In this document: positions 61,001 through 64,000 of the stretch, in pieces
How the letters are laid out: each line of letters starts with the position of its first letter
Numbering within the stretch: position 1 is the stretch's first letter
Source: Vitis vinifera
Taxonomy: Eukaryota; Streptophyta; Magnoliopsida; Vitales; Vitaceae
Assembly (NCBI RefSeq): GCF_030704535.1
Contig: NC_081818.1
Span: forward strand, 26,265,001 to 26,329,000
DNA: 64,000 nt
Direction of reading: 5' to 3'
Notes under the pieces: generated by a model
What the model was told of the DNA's origin: nothing
Database searches by the model: none
What the model saw: only the letters and a program-made list of their open reading frames with translations
Program-made: the position numbers and the translations under genes

Positions 61001-62020
61001 CTAAATAGTCCTAAGGAGGCGGAAATGCACGTGCTTCAAATGGTAGTTGGTGATCAACTCTTGATCATTGTTATTACAATTTAGGTGTGACTTTCCTACT
61101 TTAAAGCTTATTCATATTCATTTTTTTATTTTATTTTATTTTAGATTCAAGATGGCGAGATATTTGCAACAATCAACCAGAAGGATGGAATGGTTAGATT
61201 CCAAGAGGATCCTGAACAATATAAAACCTGTGAGATGATCGAGCATATCGACTCATCAATCCAGAGGTATGCTAATTATAGAATATGTGAATATCATATA
61301 TCACTGTGAAATAACCATAACTCAAACTATGACATCTTGCACAATTTCGAGGACTTAACTGGAGGTGCACTGTCCAAGTTTATGAAGGATGAGTTAGATG
61401 CACCATGGAATGAATTTGACCTCAGAAGCTTTTATTTAAAAGTCAGCCTGATCATAAGAGCATCTCAACAAATTAATAAATTACATAGAACTTAGGATAA
61501 TGGTCTCAGGTAGCACTAGTTTCAGTCATAATGTGGACATCGCCTGTTAATCACCTCAACAGTTACAATAACTTAAGCAATTTTTTGACTACACCATTTC
61601 CAATATTTTATTTTATTGTAAACTAAACATATGCAATGATGGAAATTTACTGAAAAATGTTGTTTGCCTATTTTTTTTCTTAATAGAATATGGCAATGGG
61701 ACACTCTAGGATAATGTTGCATTGCATCCATGTAGGCATTGTGTTAAATCTGTATAATGGTTATTTTCTGTATGGTCATTCCAGGATAATGACTCTGTCA
61801 AAGAAATTGACTACTATGGATGAGCTTATCTCATGTGATCCATTATATCTGGCAAAGGTGAGCCTATTCATTTGTGCCCGCCATAGGATTTTGGTAGAAT
61901 TAAAATCATAGCCACATTAATCAACTAAAATGTTTTGATATATGCTCTCAGGCTGGCCGAGAGCGACAGAGATTTGACTTCGATGACTATGATACTGTTC
62001 CTCAGAAATTCAACATATGA
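51754..62020 (+). CDS. CSN3: COP9 signalosome complex subunit 3, 425 aa
   Basis: Subunit of the COP9 signalosome, which removes NEDD8 from cullins and controls ubiquitin ligases; loss gives the fusca (FUS11) phenotype in Arabidopsis. Eleven exons: 51754-51938, 52935-53050, 53150-53399, 58903-58960, 59067-59156, 59406-59471, 60622-60711, 60884-61042, 61145-61266, 61785-61857 and 61952-62020; 1278 bases with stop, all GT-AG. Recognisable stretches: [63 protein letters not shown], then a PCI domain at about 240-390 ([37 protein letters not shown]) and the C-terminal [19 protein letters not shown]. Arabidopsis CSN3 is of nearly equal length as I recall. Intron 3 is 5503 bases long and full of LINE debris, yet its splice sites are normal. 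Confidence 0.95.
52003..52032 (+). repeat. (TG)n microsatellite followed by poly-T, CSN3 intron 1
   Basis: About 14 TG units, then a run of 14 or more T. Simple-sequence repeat. Confidence 0.9.
54510..56160 (-). mobile_element. LINE fragment A, antisense, in CSN3 intron 3
   Basis: On the minus strand, from high to low coordinate: a reverse-transcriptase YVDDT catalytic motif (near 56140; [21 protein letters not shown]), then [39 protein letters not shown], further down the zinc-binding segment [31 protein letters not shown], and a tail ending ttgatcattgcctaaaac near 54512. Several stops and frameshifts. Its upstream part is cut off at about 56160 by another LINE tail. Confidence 0.8.
56163..56400 (-). 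mobile_element. LINE fragment B, 3' end only, in CSN3 intron 3
   Basis: The T-run at 56164-56177 with ataggtaaataaaaata is the complement of a LINE tail (tatttttatttacctat + A-run). It is followed by gtacacatgatgtatacaatgacc, the complement of the LINE 3' UTR. It abuts the broken reverse-transcriptase of fragment A, so B most likely inserted into A. Confidence 0.7.
56406..57050 (-). mobile_element. LINE fragment C, 3' end with RVT zinc-binding segment
   Basis: Begins with a T-run (56406-56418) and atagataaggaaaag, the complement of a LINE tail, then the 3' UTR (gagtatacatgaagtatac). At its far end the minus strand reads [36 protein letters not shown], the conserved end of LINE ORF2, with later stops. 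5'-truncated and dead. Confidence 0.75.
57580..58765 (+). mobile_element. LINE fragment D, sense, in CSN3 intron 3
   Basis: Plus strand: [40 protein letters not shown], then [52 protein letters not shown] and the zinc-binding segment with [22 protein letters not shown]. It closes with a LINE-like 3' UTR (cctttgtatacttttatac) and ttcctataaaaatatatat. Many stops. Opposite in orientation to fragments A-C. Confidence 0.8.
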
Positions 62021-63090
62021 AATGGCAAGCAGGATCAACTTTGGTTTCACAAGAGATGGTAAATGATATGATGAATGGCTTCATACTGTCCAATGTCGGT
62101 AAATTTTCATTGTCTTTTTTTGCTCAAGATAGATGATATCCGTTATCAAAGCGCTGTTCAGACATGAAACAGTTATGGGCACATTTGAATATGAAGCGTC
62201 CTTTGCCTTTTCCTCATCTTATTGTGAACCAATCTGTTTCCTGGCTTATCTTGTGAGAGAAAAATGGCTTTATTATGAGGTATTACCAAGCTGTTAAGTA
62301 ATATAAGCAGCAAGAACTACAAGTGGCCAGTACTTGGCAGCTTTAAACTAGGTTGCAGTTATGCAAAAGATCTGAGAAACTTAATAATTAACATATAACA
62401 TATACAAATTGAAGTATGAGATTGAGCGGTGCAAGTAAAGCAAATGGCCTGCATCCTAATAATTGTCCAAGCTAATATATACTACAGTCCAAAAAGCAAG
62501 ATCCTTTCCGCTGCAAGCCATTCCTATTGAACCATGAAAAGAATATTCAAGTCGACAAACTGTCCACTAGGAGCTTGGACGCGCCGTATCCAGTGTTGCA
62601 AGGGGAATTCCTGACAACAAGACCTACAATCCTGATAAGCCCAACGATTTCTCTAATAGCTAGATGAACCATACTATTCTAAATATTCCCCATAAATTTT
62701 AAGCCATAATCAGAAATGCGGCATTATCATACAGAATAACCAGAATTCTTGGTGGAAATGAATCAAGAATGAAGAAACACTAATGATAAATCATTTATTT
62801 TTTTGATAGGAAAAACAGAGTACATATATAAAAATAAAAAAAGGGAAACGCCAAACACTAATAACAAATCATGTCCTCAACAATGGATTTCTCATAATGA
62901 ATAACAGACCAATGAGCAGCTGGTATAAGATGTACAAGATATTTAAAGTTGACAAAAAAAAAATGGAAAAAGACAAAAACAACAAGACCACTCTTGTCAA
63001 ATTTTCGGCATCTACCTAATCAAAATACCAAAAATCATAATACAACTCAGTACAAAGGATATGGCCAAACCATCGTAAAGAATAATGAAG
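62021..63090. other. Convergent region between CSN3 and TPLATE
   Basis: CSN3 3' UTR on the left and TPLATE 3' UTR on the right. About 62795-62850 (tttttttgataggaaaaacagagtacata) looks like a tiny antisense LINE tail. No other feature seen. Confidence 0.45.
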
Positions 63091-63655
63091 TTAATTAACT
63101 TTGGTGCCTCTAGCTTTACACAGCATATGCCACTCTTGTAGCACAGCCGCTTGAAGAGCTCGGTGCTCAACCTCTTCTGCTGTTAACTTTGATAAGGTTG
63201 ATGGTCCCTTAGTTTTACCATCTTCTTCACCATTTTCCTTTTCTTTCTCCTTTTTCTTCTTCTTCTTCTTCTTCTTCTTATCCTCACCTTCTCCTTCCAC
63301 CTCCTCCTCCTCCTCTCCCTCCTCTTCTTCTTCCTCATCATCAGATTTTGGAGGCTTAGGTGGCGGCTGGGCTGCCTTCAGCAAAGCTATCCGCTCCATT
63401 GAGATCCTTAACCTCTCAACAGCAGCCACCTTCACTTCCTCTTCAGGCATGTACTCTACACCCCCATCAGTAAGGTCATCCAACCAACCCTGAAGATCTG
63501 ATCCAATCTCCTTTGTGATTGATGCATCAGAAGCTCGGATGACAAATTTGCACATCATGGTTGTCGTCTCATCACCAAGGTCCACATTTCTGCTTACTTC
63601 ACTAGCACCAAAAATCATCATCCCTACAAAGCCTCCATACCAGGTTTTTGCTGCA
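63091..63655 (-). CDS. TPLATE: TPLATE, C-terminal exon (gene continues beyond right edge)
   Basis: Subunit of the plant TPLATE (TSET-related) adaptor complex for clathrin-mediated endocytosis at the plasma membrane and cell plate. Only the last exon is present, with the stop at 63091-63093. It starts KTWYGGFVGMMIFGASEVSR and continues DLGDETTTMMCKFVIRASDA, DLQGWLDDLTDGGVEYMPEE, RLRISMERIALLKAAQPP, matching the TPLATE C-terminal part as I know it. A low-complexity tail follows: an acidic run (SDDEEEEEEGEEEEE), a lysine run (about ten Lys) and a final LTAEEVEHRALQAAVLQEWHMLCKARGTKVN. The acceptor is either ttttgcag before 63655 or ttacag before about 63667; the first gives the cleaner start. 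63670-64000 looks like intron. Confidence 0.88.
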
Positions 63656-64000
63656 AAACAAAGCTGTAACAAAACGGAGAATTAAAGTTACCTTAATGAA
63701 GGGTAGTCTAAAGAGAGGCCATGCAAAAAAACTTAAGTTCACCAACATAGCAAGAAGGCAGAATAACAGCACTCAAGGTTTCAACAAAATTTGGAATTTC
63801 ACATTTCATTTTCAGGTTAAAACATTTCATCTACTTTTGATCAATCTTTCCACTAAGAAACCTGTAATTCAATAAAGTTTCTTCAAATTTTATGTATTTC
63901 ATCTCGGTTTCAGTTAGGACCCAAAAAAATAGCCAAACTGAGTATCCAACTTTGTCCTTGAACAAAACAATAAGCATTATGGAGTATGTAGAAAATGTTA

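Noticed and set aside
1-64000. tRNA, rRNA or other structured RNA genes
   Set aside because: No cloverleaf with GTTCRA-type box B or other RNA signature was found by eye; a tRNAscan/Infernal run would be decisive.

Overview
This window looks like nuclear DNA of a dicot plant, probably grapevine (Vitis) or a close relative. The evidence is many short exons joined by AT-rich GT-AG introns, plant-specific genes (TPLATE, mTERF5, a plant-type SYN cohesin kleisin), and many LINE, MITE and Mutator-like remnants. The species call is from memory of similar proteins and was not searched. I placed exon borders by hand, from splice signals plus reading-frame continuity. All complete gene models below close in frame.

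Layout, left to right: (1) 1-1078, minus: 5' end of a protoporphyrinogen oxidase gene (PPO2 type), running off the left edge. (2) 1079-9336: repeat-rich intergenic DNA with an LTR-like block, MITE-like copies and a dead, truncated UNC93-like transporter fragment. (3) 9337-15250, plus: a 761-residue ankyrin-repeat protein. (4) 16345-20612, minus: organellar ribosome-recycling factor, 8 exons. (5) 21168-23078, plus: mTERF5/MDA1-type chloroplast protein, head to head with the previous gene. (6) 24268-28120: a fold-back Mutator-like element (MULE) with a perfect 9-bp target duplication, very long inverted arms, internal tandem arrays and a dead transposase remnant. (7) 29241-41056, plus: RAD21/SYN-type cohesin kleisin, 13 exons, with a LINE and a 34-bp LINE tail in its introns. 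(8) 42672-45935, plus: organellar ribosomal protein uL13, with a GC-AG intron. (9) 47836-50148, minus: phosducin-like/thioredoxin-fold protein. (10) 51754-62020, plus: COP9 signalosome subunit 3, 11 exons, with a 5.5-kb intron packed with LINE fragments. (11) 63091 to about 63655, minus: last exon of TPLATE, running off the right edge.

The genes do not form one pathway. They are housekeeping functions: heme/chlorophyll synthesis, organellar translation and transcript control, cohesion, protein turnover and endocytosis. Two points stand out. Ribosome-recycling factor and mTERF5, both organelle gene-expression factors, share a 555-bp intergenic region. Ribosome-recycling factor, uL13 and TPLATE sit together here and, as I recall, are neighbours in Arabidopsis too (At3g01800, At3g01790, At3g01780), which suggests old conserved microsynteny.

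I found no new enzymatic system. The most unusual structure is the MULE at 24268-28120: its inverted arms run into the 3' end of its own transposase frame and differ in tandem-repeat copy number.
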